The notes under the pieces were generated by a model. It made no database searches. It saw only the letters and a program-made list of their open reading frames with translations, and was not told where the DNA came from. 64,000 nucleotides of DNA from an uncultured Clostridia bacterium (lineage in GTDB: Bacteria; Bacillota; Clostridia; Christensenellales; Borkfalkiaceae), in assembly GCA_947090365.1 (NCBI GenBank), contig CAMUNT010000001.1:1-64000 (forward strand), written 5' to 3'. Of this stretch, positions 41,973 through 52,015 are shown piece by piece; within the stretch, counting starts at the first letter, position 1; every line of letters starts with the position of its first letter. A program made the translations under genes and the position numbers.

Positions 41973-44900
41973 GTGAAGAAAAGCAACTATTCAAAACCTA
42001 TTAAATGGCGAAAGATTCTGGTTGCCGGTGTTTCGGTTTTATCGGCAATTGTTATGTGCTTCGGCGCTGTCGGATGTTCCTGTGACGGCGACAAGGGCGA
42101 TACAATCGAAGTAGTAGACGGGGTGGGCGAAGTTCCCGTAGAAAAACCCGTTTCAAAAGAAACGACGTTACTTGAACCGACTACCGTCGACGGCTCCGTT
42201 CTCGACAACGCAGTCAAAAACGAATATGCCAATGCAACTGCCGTAGGTTTTTACGGTGAAGTAACGGACGGTAACGTTGCAAGGAATAAACCTGTAGCCG
42301 AAATGAGTAACGGCGGACTTCCCGCATATCCCGTTTACGGAAAAAATCTTAACGTAGATACTAATGCGAAGAACGCACTCATCAGAGAGTCGAGCGCTTT
42401 GACTGCGACTGGTACTGCAAACGCGGGGGGCGGCGGTTATACCTGGATGGATAAGAACGGCTATCTTTACAGCGGAACGCGTCCCGCGACCGAAGAGAAT
42501 GCTACGGGCAGACAGCTTTATCAGCATACGGCTTCCGTAGGGCTTTACCGCGGTGATGTGGATCCCGAAGAGGCGGGTGTTACCAAAATCGTAAAAATGC
42601 GTCCCCGCGGTTACAGAGGTTACGGTGTAACGGGCATATACGCCCCCGCAGGCGAAGTTATAACGATAAAGTTATCCGGTGCCGATATGAACGCTACCGG
42701 CGGTTTGACGGTACATATCGGTCAGGCGCTTTATAACGGCCAGGCCAACAATATATGGGCCGCTAAAAATATGCCCCGTATTCCCCATCTTCTGAATACG
42801 ATGCAGGTAAATAAAAATACTGCCGTTTACGACGAATCCGCTGACGAATGGACTGCTTACGTGGGCTCGTTTATCGGAGGTCCGTTATATATCCGTAACT
42901 CGGGCGCCAGCTTTACCGCTACTATTTCGGGCGGTGTGGAGTATCCTCATTTTATTTTAGGTTATACGACCAAGGAAGAATATAACAGATTAAAAGAAAA
43001 CTGTTCCGCACCCTACTTCGATTTGGAAGTATGGAACTACGGCGTACTTCATTCGGGGTCGAAATATTATGCGCAGAGCTACTCTTATGACGACCTTTAC
43101 AAGGCCGCGGTTCTTTGGGAAAAGGTTGCTTCGGTTACAACTACCGGTTCAAACCAGGGTATCGTATTCCTTTACGAGCCGTTCGTTGCGGCGGGCGCGG
43201 CGGTTGCGTTCCCCGGCAGGAGTTCGGTCAACTGCCCCGAAGGCTGGATGGCGAATTCACTCAATTATAACACGATAGTTACTTCCGGGGGATGGGGTAA
43301 CTTCCACGAATATCACCACAATTTCCAGGGCTACGGAGTCGGCAACGGCGGTGAGGTTACCAATAATGCAATGACCCTTGTATCGTATGCGCTGTTTACT
43401 AAAATATCCTCTAAGAGGGGTATTATAGGCTACGGCTCGCAGGGGTTGGGTGGTTGGAACAACTATACCAGTGCAACCTGGGCGTTGGAGGAGACTTTGA
43501 AAATTGCCCGTGACGGCGAAAATCCCAGCAACGGCAATCAGGGACTTGCGCTTTATGCAACCCTTCTTCATAATTTCGGGCCGCACAACTTTATTCAGGC
43601 AAAGGTAGCGGGAGGCGGACAGAGTTATGCGGCTTATATGAATGCTTGGCAGAAAGTTACGCATAACAATATGTACTACTACTTCAACGATATATTAAAA
43701 GGTACGGGTATTACGAATAACGCAGATTCGTCGTATCCTATGTTCGTTCCCGTATCCTGCGTATACCAGACGGGTAGGAGTATTACTGTCGACGGTGCTA
43801 CAAAATATATCAAAACGATGCAGCCGTACGTTATTTCGCACGACGTGCCTTTTGAAATCGATCTTTCAAAATACAGCGCACCCGGCGGACAGTATGCAGG
43901 CGGAAGTATCGTAATTCCAGACGGATTTACTTACAAAGTAAAGAAAGTAACACGCCCCGCGCACGGCAAGCTTGAAATTACGGATAATTTAAATCTTAAA
44001 TATACTCCCGATGTAAACGATAATTCCGAAACTTCGGGACAGATAGTAGTAACGCTTGAGATTAAAAAAGACGATAACGCTTTCAAAGTCAACGACGTAG
44101 ATCTGGTGCTTGAATTTGAATTATCGCGTGAGTTAAATAAGTCAACGCTTGAAAGAATGACGTACGCGTACTCGGCAGATAAAATGTACACTGACGCGAC
44201 GGAAGCGTTCGGCAATAATTTCAGCGGATATACTTCTGTAGAGCAGATTGAACATTCTAATCCGACGCAGAACGTCAACACCGATATTTGGTACTACCCC
44301 GATAACGAGGCTAACCGTAACAAATATCCGGACGCGCCCGAACATTTCTTCCTGCACGAGAACACGGTTGACGTGTTAGACGGCAAGCTCTATTTCGAAG
44401 AAGAGGGTAAATACCGTATCTATCTGCGCGGACGTACGAACTGTGCGCTGTACTATTCCGATGACGGCGGTAAAACCTACAAATTCGGAGCAAAAATTAC
44501 GAAAGACAGCCCTGCCGCGCCAGGTGGGAAGACTTATCTTTTCCGTCCCGACGATGAAAATACCTATTTCGATTTAACTCTTGAAGCCCATACCTGGATA
44601 TATATTAAGGAAATACTTATCGTTCAGTCGTCACCGGTGGCAAGTTTTATCGGCGTAGGTATGCGCCAATGGACGCAAACAATGTTCACGATGGTTGAAA
44701 AGCACTACGCTGCGAACAATCAGGAAGTGGAAAGCGCAGACGCTGAAAATTACAGTTATACCGAAATAACGTACAACGATTTGAACGGCAACCCCGTTGC
44801 GGTTGAAGTGAACCGCAAAGACGGAGCTGTCGAGTACTACAAAATATCCGGCGGTAAACGCGTGCAGTCGACGCAGGCGGAAGTAACGTCTTTGACGGAA

Positions 44901-45851
44901 TCGCGTCTTATTGCCCCTACGGTAACCGAAAAAAGTCAGCCGTACGTAAACGCTTACAGAAATTCTTACGAATTTACCGATAACAGCGGTTTCGAATCCG
45001 ACTATTTCTATAAGCGCAGTTATAATTATAATTACGTAGATAACGTTCAGGTGGGCGTGGGTACGCAAAAAGTCGTAGAAGATCAGTGTAAAAACCTCAA
45101 TCTGAATACAACCAGTTGGGGCGGCAGTGATTTGCAGGTTGTAGTTGACGGTATAAGAGATTCGGGAAATGCATTACAGCTTCATACCAACGGTGGCGTT
45201 AATGCTCAAAACCCTTTTACTCTCGTGGTTGACCTCGGCGAAGTTTACAGCGTAAACCGTCTTGTTCTTTACAGTCAGGACAGGGCGGACGCTTGTTTCC
45301 CGAAAGCGCTGAATCTTTACGGCAGTGTTGACGGTATAAATTACACTCTGATTAAAGAGTATTCGGATCTTACGCGCAACAGAAACGCGCAGACGCTTGA
45401 TTTCGATGAAACGGATTTAAGATATTACAAAGTAGAAATCACGCAGTCAATGAATAAGTTTATCATTGTACGTGAACTCGAAATGTGGCATATCAACGAA
45501 ATCAGTGGCGGTACGAATATCAATCCCGACAACTCAAATCTGATTTTCAGCGGCGATTGGAAGATAGAGCAGGCATTCAGCACTTTCGGTCACGTTTACG
45601 TCGGTAAAAAAGACGCAAAGCTTCTGTTTTCGTTCAACGGTTCGAGAATAGGTTTCCTGTCTTCTGCCGATTTCGGTAAAAATTTCGAAGTATATATTGA
45701 CGGCAAAAAGGTAGATTCTATTAAATTAAAGACCGATAACGGACCTACTCCGATGACGTATCTTTGCGCAACCTTGCAGAAAGGAAAGCACAGCGTTGAA
45801 TTAAGGTGCATTGGCGAAGCTTCTATCGATTCGATCGTAATATACGAATAA
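41973..45851 (+). CDS. M60-like zinc metallopeptidase lipoprotein with F5/8 domain
   Basis: An extracellular 1292-residue lipoprotein. It starts with GTG 41973 behind AAGGAGA and has a signal peptide ending in FGAVGCSC. The peptidase M60 (enhancin) zinc motif is HEYHH at residues 445-449 with the downstream Glu461 in GGEVTNN, matching HExxHx(8-28)E. A family segment VSYALFTK follows. An F5/8 type C (discoidin, CBM32-like) domain lies at about residues 1030-1180 (FTLVVDLGEVYSVNRLVLYS), and a further beta domain closes the protein. M60 enzymes degrade mucin-type glycoproteins; mucin attack is the likely role here, by inference. Confidence 0.92.
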   Translation: MKKSNYSKPIKWRKILVAGVSVLSAIVMCFGAVGCSCDGDKGDTIEVVDGVGEVPVEKPVSKETTLLEPTTVDGSVLDNAVKNEYANATAVGFYGEVTDGNVARNKPVAEMSNGGLPAYPVYGKNLNVDTNAKNALIRESSALTATGTANAGGGGYTWMDKNGYLYSGTRPATEENATGRQLYQHTASVGLYRGDVDPEEAGVTKIVKMRPRGYRGYGVTGIYAPAGEVITIKLSGADMNATGGLTVHIGQALYNGQANNIWAAKNMPRIPHLLNTMQVNKNTAVYDESADEWTAYVGSFIGGPLYIRNSGASFTATISGGVEYPHFILGYTTKEEYNRLKENCSAPYFDLEVWNYGVLHSGSKYYAQSYSYDDLYKAAVLWEKVASVTTTGSNQGIVFLYEPFVAAGAAVAFPGRSSVNCPEGWMANSLNYNTIVTSGGWGNFHEYHHNFQGYGVGNGGEVTNNAMTLVSYALFTKISSKRGIIGYGSQGLGGWNNYTSATWALEETLKIARDGENPSNGNQGLALYATLLHNFGPHNFIQAKVAGGGQSYAAYMNAWQKVTHNNMYYYFNDILKGTGITNNADSSYPMFVPVSCVYQTGRSITVDGATKYIKTMQPYVISHDVPFEIDLSKYSAPGGQYAGGSIVIPDGFTYKVKKVTRPAHGKLEITDNLNLKYTPDVNDNSETSGQIVVTLEIKKDDNAFKVNDVDLVLEFELSRELNKSTLERMTYAYSADKMYTDATEAFGNNFSGYTSVEQIEHSNPTQNVNTDIWYYPDNEANRNKYPDAPEHFFLHENTVDVLDGKLYFEEEGKYRIYLRGRTNCALYYSDDGGKTYKFGAKITKDSPAAPGGKTYLFRPDDENTYFDLTLEAHTWIYIKEILIVQSSPVASFIGVGMRQWTQTMFTMVEKHYAANNQEVESADAENYSYTEITYNDLNGNPVAVEVNRKDGAVEYYKISGGKRVQSTQAEVTSLTESRLIAPTVTEKSQPYVNAYRNSYEFTDNSGFESDYFYKRSYNYNYVDNVQVGVGTQKVVEDQCKNLNLNTTSWGGSDLQVVVDGIRDSGNALQLHTNGGVNAQNPFTLVVDLGEVYSVNRLVLYSQDRADACFPKALNLYGSVDGINYTLIKEYSDLTRNRNAQTLDFDETDLRYYKVEITQSMNKFIIVRELEMWHINEISGGTNINPDNSNLIFSGDWKIEQAFSTFGHVYVGKKDAKLLFSFNGSRIGFLSSADFGKNFEVYIDGKKVDSIKLKTDNGPTPMTYLCATLQKGKHSVELRCIGEASIDSIVIYE

Positions 45852-45869
45852 CGTTTACGCAAATTAAAA

Positions 45870-45897
45870 AAGCCCGCGCTTCCGTGCGGGCTTTAAA
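45870..45897 (+). terminator. Terminator of the M60 gene
   Basis: AAAGCCCGC and GCGGGCTTT with inner pairs (45870-45895). Confidence 0.85.
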
Positions 45898-45922
45898 TAT
45901 TATTTTTACTAAATGTTAACAG

Positions 45923-45951
45923 TTGACAAAATATGTTATATATTATATAAT
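45923..45951 (+). promoter_or_regulatory. Consensus promoter of the pectate lyase gene
   Basis: TTGACA (45923-45928), 17 bp, TATAAT (45946-45951): a full sigma-A consensus, giving a leader of about 50 bases. Confidence 0.88.
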
Positions 45952-46009
45952 AGTGATAGTTTGATAATTTATAATTTTTAATCAGAATTATCAGATCAAG
46001 GGTGGTTTG

Positions 46010-48304
46010 ATGAAAAATAAGCTTTTGATGAAAATCCTCGCTACGCTCGTGGCAGGTGTAAGTATTTTTTCGTTTGCCGGTTGCGGAAGTTGCGGTAACG
46101 AAACGGGCAACGGTGACGGTGGGAAGGGTGATGATCCGATAATCGGCGTAGATCCCGACCCCGATCCCAACCCCGATCCTAATCCGGACCCCGACCCCGA
46201 TCCTGATCCCAGTCCTAATCCGGACCCCGATCCTAATCCTGATCCCAGTCCGGACCCTGATCCCGACCCCGATCCTCCCGTAATTGAAAATAAGCCACTG
46301 GAAGGCGCTGTTAAAATTATAAAATGCTCCTCGAACGAGTTGGAAGCGGCTTACGTAACCTGGGAAATCGATGCAAACGCAAAATGGTACAACGTATACG
46401 TAAAAGCTTCAGCCGATACGGCGTACACTGCCAAGCTTGACGCACCTCTCGTTCGTAAATATTCTACTTATTTTCGCGCGGATGCGGTAGGTCTTGCAAA
46501 GGGTACGTACGATTTCAAGGTTGTTCCCGTAAATAACGACGGTACCGAGGCGGAAGATAAATTTGTTTCTGAAGCTAAGAATATTCCCGTCAAATCGCAT
46601 CAGCGTTTCGGTTACGCTTTCGTAGGCGGAACTGCGTCCGGCGCGTATAACGACGACGGTACGCTGAGAAAGGGAGCGCAGGTATTCTACGTTACTTCGG
46701 CTACCGCAAAGACGGTAAAAGCGACCGTCAATAAAAAGGGTAAACCCGTCGAAGCCGTCGGCTTCCAGTCGATACTTGACGCGCGTGAAGCTTCGGGGGA
46801 TACCACTCCGCTCTGCTTCCGTATCGTAGGTACGGTAACGAGGGACGACCTCGACCATATATCGAGTTCAGCCGAAGGCTTGCAGATTAAAGGCGCCGGC
46901 GACATAACTATTGAAGGAATAGGCAGTGACGGTACTATAAAAGATTTCGGTATGTTATTGCGTGCCTGTAATAACGTGGAGGTAAGAAACCTCGGCATTC
47001 TCAACTGTATGGACGACGGTATTTCAATCGATACCGACAATGAACATTTATGGATGCACAATAACGACATATTCTACGGCAAGGGCGGCAGCGGCGACAA
47101 AGCCAAGGGTGACGGTGCGCTTGACACTAAAAGCTCGACGCTCATAACTCATTCGTATAACCACTTCTGGGACTGCGGTAAATGCAATTTGCAGGGAATG
47201 AAGAGTGAAAAGACCGATAATCGCATCACTTACCACCACAACTGGTACGACCATTCCGATAGCCGTCATCCGAGAATAAGAACGGCAACCGTTCATATTT
47301 TCAATAACTATTTCGACGGAAACGCGAAGTACGGCGTAGGTGTGACTATGGGTGCAAGCGCATTCGTTGAAAATAACTATTTCCGTTCAACTGCTATGAT
47401 GCGGCCTATGATGAGTTCGTTGCAAGGTACGGATATTCTTGACGGCGAGGGTACGTTCTCCGGTGAAAGCGGTGGTATTATCAAAGCTTTCGGCAATACG
47501 TACGACAGCCCTAATACGAGGTTAAGACCTTACAGTGAAACAAATGCAGCCGATTTTGACTGCTACGAAGCGTCAAGCCGCGATGAAAAAGTTCCCTCAT
47601 CTGTAAAGACGAAGTCGGGCGGAACGACTTATAATAACTTCGACACTGCTTCCGACTTTTATAAATACGAAGTGGAATCTGCCGAGCAGGCGAAAGAAAC
47701 CGTTCAAAGATACGCGGGCAGAATTGACGGCGGTGATTTGAAGTATGAGTTCGACAACGAAGTAGAAGATGCGAATTACGCTATTATTCCCGAATTAAAG
47801 GAGGCAGTCTCAAACTATAAGACGAGTGTTGTACAAATCGGTGAAGGGGCAGGCAGTTCTTCGGGCGGTAACACAGGTACCGATCCCGTCGATCCCGACC
47901 CCGACAAGCCGGATAATCCCGACAATCCCAATCCCACAGATCCTCCGATTGCAGGCGCAATAACTTCTACGTTTGTGGATAACAAAGCAAGCAATTCGGC
48001 AATCAGCGTATCGGGTAATACTACCACTAAAAATACTGTTACAATTAACGCAACTGGGCAGACTTTGACTTCCGGATTAAAGATGGAGTCGGCTACTTCA
48101 ATTAAGTTCACAATATCCGAAAAAATGAAATTGTCGCTGTACGTCGATAAGGTGGGTAAAGTAAAAATTAACGACACCGCATATTCAAGCGAGTCCGTCA
48201 ACGGAGATAACGTAATCACCGTTGAACTTGAAGCAGGTGACTACACGATAACTAAGAGTACTGCGTTTAATCTCTATTATCTCGTATTAGCTCCTGTTTC
48301 TTAA
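46010..48304 (+). CDS. Pectate lyase family 1 lipoprotein
   Basis: A 764-residue secreted polysaccharide lyase. The signal peptide ends at SFAGCGSC. A Pro/Asp linker of (DPxP)n repeats covers about residues 45-90. A fibronectin-III-like segment (residues 95-190) precedes the right-handed beta-helix of PL1, which shows ITIEGIGSDGTIKDFGMLL, MDDGISIDT and the catalytic region HHNWYDHSDSRHPRIR. A second short Pro/Asp linker leads to a C-terminal beta domain. It cuts pectate by elimination outside the cell. ATG 46010 is preferred over the TTG just before it for ribosome spacing. Confidence 0.94.
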   Translation: MKNKLLMKILATLVAGVSIFSFAGCGSCGNETGNGDGGKGDDPIIGVDPDPDPNPDPNPDPDPDPDPSPNPDPDPNPDPSPDPDPDPDPPVIENKPLEGAVKIIKCSSNELEAAYVTWEIDANAKWYNVYVKASADTAYTAKLDAPLVRKYSTYFRADAVGLAKGTYDFKVVPVNNDGTEAEDKFVSEAKNIPVKSHQRFGYAFVGGTASGAYNDDGTLRKGAQVFYVTSATAKTVKATVNKKGKPVEAVGFQSILDAREASGDTTPLCFRIVGTVTRDDLDHISSSAEGLQIKGAGDITIEGIGSDGTIKDFGMLLRACNNVEVRNLGILNCMDDGISIDTDNEHLWMHNNDIFYGKGGSGDKAKGDGALDTKSSTLITHSYNHFWDCGKCNLQGMKSEKTDNRITYHHNWYDHSDSRHPRIRTATVHIFNNYFDGNAKYGVGVTMGASAFVENNYFRSTAMMRPMMSSLQGTDILDGEGTFSGESGGIIKAFGNTYDSPNTRLRPYSETNAADFDCYEASSRDEKVPSSVKTKSGGTTYNNFDTASDFYKYEVESAEQAKETVQRYAGRIDGGDLKYEFDNEVEDANYAIIPELKEAVSNYKTSVVQIGEGAGSSSGGNTGTDPVDPDPDKPDNPDNPNPTDPPIAGAITSTFVDNKASNSAISVSGNTTTKNTVTINATGQTLTSGLKMESATSIKFTISEKMKLSLYVDKVGKVKINDTAYSSESVNGDNVITVELEAGDYTITKSTAFNLYYLVLAPVS

Positions 48305-48313
48305 ATAAAGCTT

Positions 48314-48348
48314 AAAGCTCCCGCGCTTAAATCGGGAGCTTTTCTTTT
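48314..48348 (+). terminator. Terminator of the pectate lyase gene
   Basis: AAAGCTCCCG (48314-48323) and CGGGAGCTTT (48333-48342), followed by TCTTTT. Confidence 0.88.
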
Positions 48349-48355
48349 ACAGTCT

Positions 48356-48386
48356 AAAACGGCTTCCCAAAAGGGAAGCCGTTTTT
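48356..48386. terminator. Bidirectional terminator for tkt
   Basis: AAAACGGCTTCCC, AAAA loop, GGGAAGCCGTTTT: a perfect 13-bp stem between convergent genes. Confidence 0.92.
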
Positions 48387-48399
48387 ATATAAGCGTATT

Positions 48400-50391
48400 T
48401 TATTTATTCTGCATTGCTTTTACTTTTTCAAGCGAAGCTTTTGCCTTTTTAGCGATAGCCTCTTTCGTGAAGCCGAAGTGCTCAAACAGCTCTTCCGCTT
48501 TTCCGCAGGCGCCGAACGTATCCATTGCAACTATTTCACCGCAATCACCCGCGTATTTATACCAGGAGTAAGGAGAACCCGCTTCTATGCACACTCTTGC
48601 CTTAACCTGAGGGGGAATAACGTGTTCTTTGTATTCGTCGGTCTGTTTTTCAAATTCTTCAACGCAGGGCATCGAAACTATTCTTGCCTTAATTCCTTCT
48701 TCCGCAAGTATTTCCTGTGCGCCTACGCAAAGCTCAACCTCTGCGCCAGTCGCAATAAGCAGAACGTCGGGTGCTTCGTCGTAATCTGAAATCGTATATC
48801 CGCCCGTCATAGCCTGAAGTCCCGTACTCGTGTACTGGGGAACGTTCTGTCTTGAAAGGATAATGGCAGTGGGGCTGTTGTTGGTGAACGCAGACATAAA
48901 CGCAGCGCCCGTTTCCTTGCCGTCGCAGGGACGGAATACTTTCAGATTGGGAATGGCGCGGAGCGATACGAGGTGTTCAACCGGCTGGTGCGTGGGGCCG
49001 TCCTCGCCGACGCCTATCGAGTCGTGCGTAAATACGTACACGACGGGAATATCCATAATCGCGCTCATTCTCACCGCCCCGCGCATATAGTCGGAGAAGG
49101 TGAAGAAGGTAGAGCAGGCAACCCTGAGTCCTCCGTGAAGCTGAATACCGTTGCAGATAGCGCCCATAGCGTGTTCGCGTATTCCGAAGTGGATATTGCA
49201 TCCCTCGCGGCTGTCGGGCGAGAAATATCCTTTGCCTTTAAGCTCCGTTTTTGTGGAGGGCGAAAGATCTGCACTGCCCGACATAAGGTTTGTCATATTG
49301 TTTGCAAGCTTGTTCAAAACTTTACCGCCCGAAACACGCGTAGCCTCGGGTTTGGGGAAATTGAAAATTTCGTTATAATCGCCGAAATCGGGGTCTGCGC
49401 CCGACATAAATTTCTTGTACTTTTCGGCAAGCTCGGGATATTCCTGCTCGTATTTCGAGAAAAGTTCAAGCCATTCCTTTTCCTTTTTAAGCTTGGCGTC
49501 CGCAATTTTAAGGCAGTGTTCTTTTACGCTGTCGGGAACAGTGAAGGGCTCTTCGTCCCAGCCGAGCATTTCCTTGGTTTTTGCGATATTCTCGTCGCCG
49601 AGGGGGGTGCCGTGTATTTCGGCGCTTCCCGCCATAGGCGAGCCGTAGCCTATTACCGTATTGCAGATAATAATCGTGGGTCGGGTCAAATCGCTTTTTG
49701 CGCGGTTTAACGCCGCTTTCAAAAGCGCCAAATTGTTTGCGTCGTTTACGCGCAATACCTGCCAGCCCTGTGCGGTAAATCTCGTTGCGGGATCTTCCGA
49801 GAATGTGGTATTTATATTTCCTTCAATCGTTATGTTGTTTCTGTCGTATAACAGAATAAGCTTGCCGAGCTTCTGCGTTCCCGCAAAGGAGCAGGCCTCG
49901 TAACCGATACCCTCTTCGAGACAGCCGTCACCGCACAAAACGTAAGTGAAGTGGTCTACGACGGGAAAATCGGGTCTGTTGAACATTGCGCCAAGGTGCG
50001 CTTCCGCAACCGCAAAGCCCACTGCGTTAGCAACGCCCTGCCCTAAGGGACCCGTCGAAACCTCGACGCCGTCGGTAACTCCGTACTCGGGATGCCCGGG
50101 CGTTTTCGTGCCGAACTGTCTGAAACCCATAATGTCCTCTTTGCTGACGCCGTAGCCGAAGAGGTGAAGAAGGGAGTATAAAAGCATAGAGCCGTGACCT
50201 GCCGACAGTACGAACCTGTCGCGGTTATCCCATTTGGGATTTTTATAGCTGAAATTCAAAAAGTCGGCGAACACTTCGTATCCGATGGGAGCCGCGCCCA
50301 GGCAAATACCGGGGTGACCTGAATTTGCTCGTTGAATGGCTTCCGCCGAAAGTATTCTTATTGCGTCGACGCTCTTTTTAGCTAAATTCAT
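48400..50391 (-). CDS. tkt: Transketolase
   Basis: Thiamine diphosphate-dependent transfer of two-carbon units in the pentose phosphate pathway. Length 663 is typical of the full-length enzyme. Seen are ANSGHPGICLGAAP near the start, the ThDP-binding GDGCLEEGIGYEA, and the C-terminal pyrimidine-binding region FTHDSIGVGEDGPTHQPVEH. The gene follows a phosphohexomutase gene by 11 bp and has its own AAAGGAG site, so the two form an operon. A strong terminator closes it. Confidence 0.97.
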   Translation of the reverse strand: MNLAKKSVDAIRILSAEAIQRANSGHPGICLGAAPIGYEVFADFLNFSYKNPKWDNRDRFVLSAGHGSMLLYSLLHLFGYGVSKEDIMGFRQFGTKTPGHPEYGVTDGVEVSTGPLGQGVANAVGFAVAEAHLGAMFNRPDFPVVDHFTYVLCGDGCLEEGIGYEACSFAGTQKLGKLILLYDRNNITIEGNINTTFSEDPATRFTAQGWQVLRVNDANNLALLKAALNRAKSDLTRPTIIICNTVIGYGSPMAGSAEIHGTPLGDENIAKTKEMLGWDEEPFTVPDSVKEHCLKIADAKLKKEKEWLELFSKYEQEYPELAEKYKKFMSGADPDFGDYNEIFNFPKPEATRVSGGKVLNKLANNMTNLMSGSADLSPSTKTELKGKGYFSPDSREGCNIHFGIREHAMGAICNGIQLHGGLRVACSTFFTFSDYMRGAVRMSAIMDIPVVYVFTHDSIGVGEDGPTHQPVEHLVSLRAIPNLKVFRPCDGKETGAAFMSAFTNNSPTAIILSRQNVPQYTSTGLQAMTGGYTISDYDEAPDVLLIATGAEVELCVGAQEILAEEGIKARIVSMPCVEEFEKQTDEYKEHVIPPQVKARVCIEAGSPYSWYKYAGDCGEIVAMDTFGACGKAEELFEHFGFTKEAIAKKAKASLEKVKAMQNK

Positions 50392-50402
50392 ATATTTCTC
50401 CT

Positions 50403-51893
50403 TTAATTATGTATATATTTATATAAATTTTCAGTGTTTAAGAATGTATAGCGGGAAAGCATATACAAAAGCTTTTCGGCTATTATTTTATTTCCGCCCG
50501 AAGACGAGCTTTCAAGGTTTATCGGCATAACGGGGTCGTGCAGGCTCATTCTCAAAAGGAACCAGCCGTCGCCTTCGCCCTTACAGAAGTTCACGCGCAC
50601 GCCCTCGAAGTTGTCTGACGAAAGTCGGAGGAGCTTATCCTCTTTTACAAGCTTTTCAATATCTTTTATAACCGAAGCGCCCTTTTCGCGGAAATTATCG
50701 GGTTCGGAAAACGAAATGCGCACCTCGTCGCTTTCAACGGGCTCGGGCAAACCGGCAATTAAATCGGTAAGCTTTTCGCCGTCCTTCAGATTCGCAAGCG
50801 AAATCAAAAGCTTCGTTATTACGTAAGCGCCGTCGTCAAGGAAGTAGTTTTCCATAAAAGCGGCGTGCCCCGAGGTTTCTATCGCAAGGGGGGAATATAT
50901 TCCGTCGGCGTTCAGCTCTTTGCATTTGTTAATTACGTTTTTGTAACCGCGCATATAGCGGAGGTGTTTTCCGCCAAGACTGGCGATAAACGAGTTCAGT
51001 CCGTCGCTTGTGACCGAGTCGGTTACTATTACACCCTTTTTATCCTTTAAAAGTATCGCCGAAAGCATTGCGATAAGGCGGTTGCGGTTAATTTCTTTCC
51101 CGCTTGCGTCAACCGCGCCCGCTCTGTCAACGTCGGTATCGAATATTATTCCCAAATCGGCGCCGTATTTATGCACTGCTTTTGCAAGGCTGTCAATCGC
51201 ATTCTTATCCTCGGGGTTGGGAATGTGGTTGGGAAAGTATCCGTCGGGTTCCAAAAACTGACTGCCCGAGGTATCCGCTCCCAGCGGTTTCAGCACTTTT
51301 TCGGTAAAAAACCCGCCTGCGCCGTTGCCCGCGTCAACGATAATTCTTTTGCCCTTCAAGGGGGTATCCGATAAACAGCTTTTGCGGACGGTATCAACCA
51401 GCAGGTCGGAATATTCGTCCATAAATTGTTTTTCGCTGTAATTTCCGCTTCCGCTTAAAAAATCTCCGCTATCGGCAATGCTTAAAATTTCGTCTATATC
51501 GGGTGAATCCAGTCCGCCGTCGGGCGTAAAAAATTTAAGCCCGTTTCTGTCGTAAGGCAGGTGCGAAGCGGTAATCATAACCGAAGCGTCACAGCGCATA
51601 TCTGATTTTTTCAGAAGTATGAACATAGACGGAGTGGAGGAAAGCCCCGTATAAACGAGGTCGCTTCCGCTCGATAAAATTCCTTCTTTTACGCAGTTCA
51701 AAATGCGCTGTGCGGAAATTCTGCTGTCGTTGCCGACGGCAATTTTAAACGCGGTTTTCCCGCTTTTATTGCTCAGCCATTTAACGAACGCACTGCTTAT
51801 TGCGCGCACCGCTTCGTCTGTAAGAGTAATATTCGCGCCGACGGCAACACCGCGCACGTCGGTTCCGCTTTTCAGATGCCCGTATTTGTTCAT
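50403..51893 (-). CDS. Phosphohexomutase (phosphomannomutase/phosphoglucomutase)
   Basis: A 496-residue enzyme that moves phosphate between C1 and C6 of a hexose. The phosphoserine loop is VMITASHLP near residue 103, the magnesium loop is FDTDVDRAG near 255, the sugar-binding loop is AIETSGHAAF near 340, and the C-terminal phosphate-binding domain has VRVNFCKGEGDGW. Substrate (mannose versus glucose, or glucosamine) is not decided. The promoter's -10 lies six bases from the ATG, so the mRNA is probably leaderless. It is upstream of tkt in the same operon. Confidence 0.92.
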   Translation of the reverse strand: MNKYGHLKSGTDVRGVAVGANITLTDEAVRAISSAFVKWLSNKSGKTAFKIAVGNDSRISAQRILNCVKEGILSSGSDLVYTGLSSTPSMFILLKKSDMRCDASVMITASHLPYDRNGLKFFTPDGGLDSPDIDEILSIADSGDFLSGSGNYSEKQFMDEYSDLLVDTVRKSCLSDTPLKGKRIIVDAGNGAGGFFTEKVLKPLGADTSGSQFLEPDGYFPNHIPNPEDKNAIDSLAKAVHKYGADLGIIFDTDVDRAGAVDASGKEINRNRLIAMLSAILLKDKKGVIVTDSVTSDGLNSFIASLGGKHLRYMRGYKNVINKCKELNADGIYSPLAIETSGHAAFMENYFLDDGAYVITKLLISLANLKDGEKLTDLIAGLPEPVESDEVRISFSEPDNFREKGASVIKDIEKLVKEDKLLRLSSDNFEGVRVNFCKGEGDGWFLLRMSLHDPVMPINLESSSSGGNKIIAEKLLYMLSRYTFLNTENLYKYIHN

Positions 51894-51899
51894 ATACGT

Positions 51900-51928
51900 A
51901 TTATATAATAATTTTAAACTTATTTCAA
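51900..51928 (-). promoter_or_regulatory. Promoter of the mutase-tkt operon
   Basis: Minus strand TTGAAA (51928-51923), 17 bp, TATAAT (51905-51900). The predicted start falls on the ATG at 51893. Confidence 0.8.
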
Positions 51929-51955
51929 GTATTTGCGCAATAAAAATGAAAAGGG

Positions 51956-51984
51956 TTGCATTTTTTAACGGCGTATGATAAAAT
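51956..51984 (+). promoter_or_regulatory. Promoter of proS
   Basis: TTGCAT (51956-51961), 17 bp, TAAAAT (51979-51984), about 30 bases before the ATG. Confidence 0.65.
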
Positions 51985-52015
51985 TTGAATAATTAAAATT
52001 ATTAAAGGTAATTCT

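Noticed and set aside
48973..49710. 245-residue plus-strand ORF inside tkt
   Set aside because: Antisense to strongly conserved transketolase sequence; no start signals.
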